From Gemmatimonadota bacterium (GTDB lineage Bacteria > Gemmatimonadota > Gemmatimonadetes > Palauibacterales > Palauibacteraceae): 7,479 nucleotides of DNA. This document shows positions 6,262 through 7,479 of this stretch, one piece after another. The stretch is taken from assembly GCA_013042495.1 (NCBI GenBank), contig JABDQB010000135.1:1-7479 (forward strand), written 5' to 3'. The translations under genes were made by a program, and so were the position numbers. Position 1 is the stretch's first letter. Each line of letters begins with the position of its first letter. Under the pieces are notes generated by a model. It worked only from the letters and a program-made list of their open reading frames with translations. It made no database searches and had not been told where the DNA came from.

Positions 6262-7127
6262 CCGATTTCCTTCTTGATCTGATCGCGGATTCGGGCCTCG
6301 GTCCGGGTGGCGAAGTGGACGATTCGCCACGCAGTGGCCTCCATCAGCCGTAGTTCGCGGCGATCGGGTTCGGATCGCTTCAGGATTCTTCGGTAGCTCC
6401 GCATCTTGGTCACCGGCTCGACCCCGCGGAACATCCCCAGCGCGTCCATCGCCTGCTCCCACACGCCGAAGAACTCCTCCAGTTCGGCGGACGTCGCCGC
6501 GGGCGCCTGGTCTCGAGTTTTGCCCGATAGGTCACGCTCGTCGAGGTCGAAAGACCGGCGCACAGCCTGCCGCACCTCGTACAGAATGACCATCGCCGCC
6601 TGACCGAGGTTCAGGCTCGGATGATCGGGGTTCGTGGGGATGCACACGGATTCGTGGCAGCGGTCGAGGATCTCGTTCGGGAGACCTCGGTCTTCTCGCC
6701 CGAACACGAGCGCGATGTGTCCCTCCTCGCTGCTGGAGACGAGCTTCTCGGCTGCGGCCGCCGGCTCACTCCACACCTGCTTGCTGGCCCTTCGTCTGGC
6801 CGTCATCGCGACGACTCGGACGACATCAGCGACGGCTTCATCAAACTCGTCGAATAGCTCGGCAGCATCGACGATCTCGTGAGTGTCGTGGGCAATTCCG
6901 GTGACGCGGTAGGCGTTGAAGACCGCGGGCGACACGAGACGGAGCCGGGTGAGACCCATGTTCTTCATCGCACGGACCACGAGCGCGATGTTCACCAGGT
7001 CCTGGGGCTGGTACAGGACGACCACGAAACGGCCCAATACCGCCTGGCCCGCCTGCTTGTCGATCGCTTCCGGTACGCGGGAGTCCGGTTGGATCGGGTC
7101 CGGGGAATCGGCGTTTGCGGGGGTCAC
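6258..7127 (-). CDS. trmJ: TrmH/SpoU-family RNA 2'-O-methyltransferase, TrmJ-like
   Basis: A 289-residue SPOUT methyltransferase expected to use S-adenosylmethionine to methylate a ribose 2'-OH, in E. coli TrmJ at tRNA position 32. The three SpoU motifs are present in order: motif 1 VNIALVVRAMKNMGLTRLRL (N46, catalytic-type R52), motif 2 ALVFGREDRGLPNE (139-152) and motif 3 IPTNPDHPSLNLGQA (163-177), which build the SAM-binding trefoil knot. The C-terminal part matches TrmJ rather than TrmH: LEEFFGVWEQAMDALGMF, then KMRSYRRILKRSEPDRREL. The N-terminus carries about 30 extra residues rich in Pro, Asp and Ala that E. coli TrmJ (about 246 residues) lacks. The start is GTG with only a weak purine stretch before it; a TTG at codon 31 is an alternative that would remove the extension. 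It follows the zinc-ribbon gene by 13 nt, suggesting co-transcription and perhaps coupling. The exact RNA target is inferred from the family. Confidence 0.88.
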   Translation of the reverse strand: MTPANADSPDPIQPDSRVPEAIDKQAGQAVLGRFVVVLYQPQDLVNIALVVRAMKNMGLTRLRLVSPAVFNAYRVTGIAHDTHEIVDAAELFDEFDEAVADVVRVVAMTARRRASKQVWSEPAAAAEKLVSSSEEGHIALVFGREDRGLPNEILDRCHESVCIPTNPDHPSLNLGQAAMVILYEVRQAVRRSFDLDERDLSGKTRDQAPAATSAELEEFFGVWEQAMDALGMFRGVEPVTKMRSYRRILKRSEPDRRELRLMEATAWRIVHFATRTEARIRDQIKKEIG

Positions 7128-7140
7128 GCTTTCGCCGCCG

Positions 7141-7401
7141 TTACTCCTCTTCGGAGCGCTTGGCCTCGAGATGCGGCGAGCCCTTGAACTTGCGTCCCTT
7201 CCGAGGCCTCAGCGCAGGGTAGCCGGTCTCGCCGCATTCCGGACAGGTCTCGGCGTAGGCTCCGATATCGGCGCCGCACACGGCGCAGCCGACATGGCCT
7301 TCGCCGGCCTCGTACGACAACGCCTTGCCGCACTTCTGGCAAGTCTGATCGAACTGGGCCATCTCGGCGCCGCACTCCGGGCATGTAGCTACTTTGGTCA
7401 C
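7141..7401 (-). CDS. Small tandem zinc-ribbon protein
   Basis: An 86-residue protein with two zinc ribbons of identical geometry. The first uses C7, C10, C21, C24 and the second C39, C42, C53, C56, both C-X2-C-X10-C-X2-C, repeating every 32 residues. The halves resemble each other (CPECGAEMAQFDQTCQKCG against CAVCGADIGAYAETCPECG), so an internal duplication is likely. The C-terminal tail is basic then acidic (RPRKGRKFKG, ending KRSEEE). There is no signal peptide or membrane segment, so it should be cytoplasmic and bind two zinc ions. The role is unknown; double zinc ribbons commonly mediate nucleic-acid or protein contacts. Placement just upstream of the tRNA methyltransferase hints at an RNA-related job, which is inference. 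The GTG start is supported by an AGGAG seven bases upstream. Confidence 0.85.
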   Translation of the reverse strand: MTKVATCPECGAEMAQFDQTCQKCGKALSYEAGEGHVGCAVCGADIGAYAETCPECGETGYPALRPRKGRKFKGSPHLEAKRSEEE

Positions 7402-7408
7402 GCGCTCG

Positions 7409-7413
7409 CTCCT
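7409..7413 (-). promoter_or_regulatory. Shine-Dalgarno AGGAG of the zinc-ribbon gene
   Basis: On the minus strand AGGAG is followed by seven bases and then the GTG start at 7401. This is the best ribosome binding site in the window and fixes the start of this gene. The rest of the region to 7479 shows no recognisable gene and no clear -10/-35 pair. Confidence 0.75.
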
Positions 7414-7479
7414 GACTGGCAGTGACGGGACCGGATTCGAGGGCAGATCTCCGGCCAGAGTGACGGGCCAAGCTACATG

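Noticed and set aside
5338..6462. 374-codon minus-strand open frame opposite glgP and running into the trmJ-like gene
   Set aside because: It lies opposite conserved phosphorylase motifs and overlaps the end of trmJ in another frame; the translation is Arg-rich and low in similarity to any family I know.
1..7479. Mobile element, CRISPR array, phage or toxin-antitoxin module
   Set aside because: No transposase, integrase, regularly spaced repeats or paired small toxin/antitoxin genes are visible; all the larger genes match housekeeping or transport families.

Overview
This high-GC bacterial window holds six protein genes, one cut by the left edge. A TonB-dependent outer-membrane receptor points to a Gram-negative with an outer membrane. 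The receptor carries an N-terminal carboxypeptidase-regulatory-like domain. Together with the high GC and the style of the TrmJ-like methyltransferase (an N-terminal 'QPQDLVNIALVVRAMK' motif), this makes me favour a Gemmatimonadota-type organism. That assignment is inference; no rRNA or marker search was possible.

Layout. Positions 1-88 (minus strand) hold the start of an exported protein that runs off the left edge. Across a 139-bp divergent gap lies a 771-residue TonB-dependent receptor of the ZnuD (zinc) type (228-2543, plus strand). Next come a good sigma70-like promoter with an extended -10 and a roughly 205-nt structured leader. The leader precedes a rho gene (2821-3969) whose product lacks the usual N-terminal helical domain. 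A perfect 12-bp inverted repeat follows rho, and then a short-type alpha-glucan phosphorylase, glgP (4102-6261). From the right come two minus-strand genes in an apparent operon: a tandem zinc-ribbon protein (7141-7401) followed by a TrmJ-like tRNA 2'-O-methyltransferase (6258-7127). The last of these converges on glgP, and the two stop codons share the bases CTAG.

Functionally this looks like ordinary core-genome territory rather than an island: metal uptake, transcription termination, glycogen breakdown and tRNA modification. There are no transposases, tRNAs, CRISPR arrays or phage genes. The most interesting part is the rho locus. It combines a truncated Rho with unusual substitutions, a leader with mutually exclusive hairpins and two short leader ORFs (one overlapping the rho start), and a long stem-loop at the 3' end. 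I did not find a convincing new multi-gene system.
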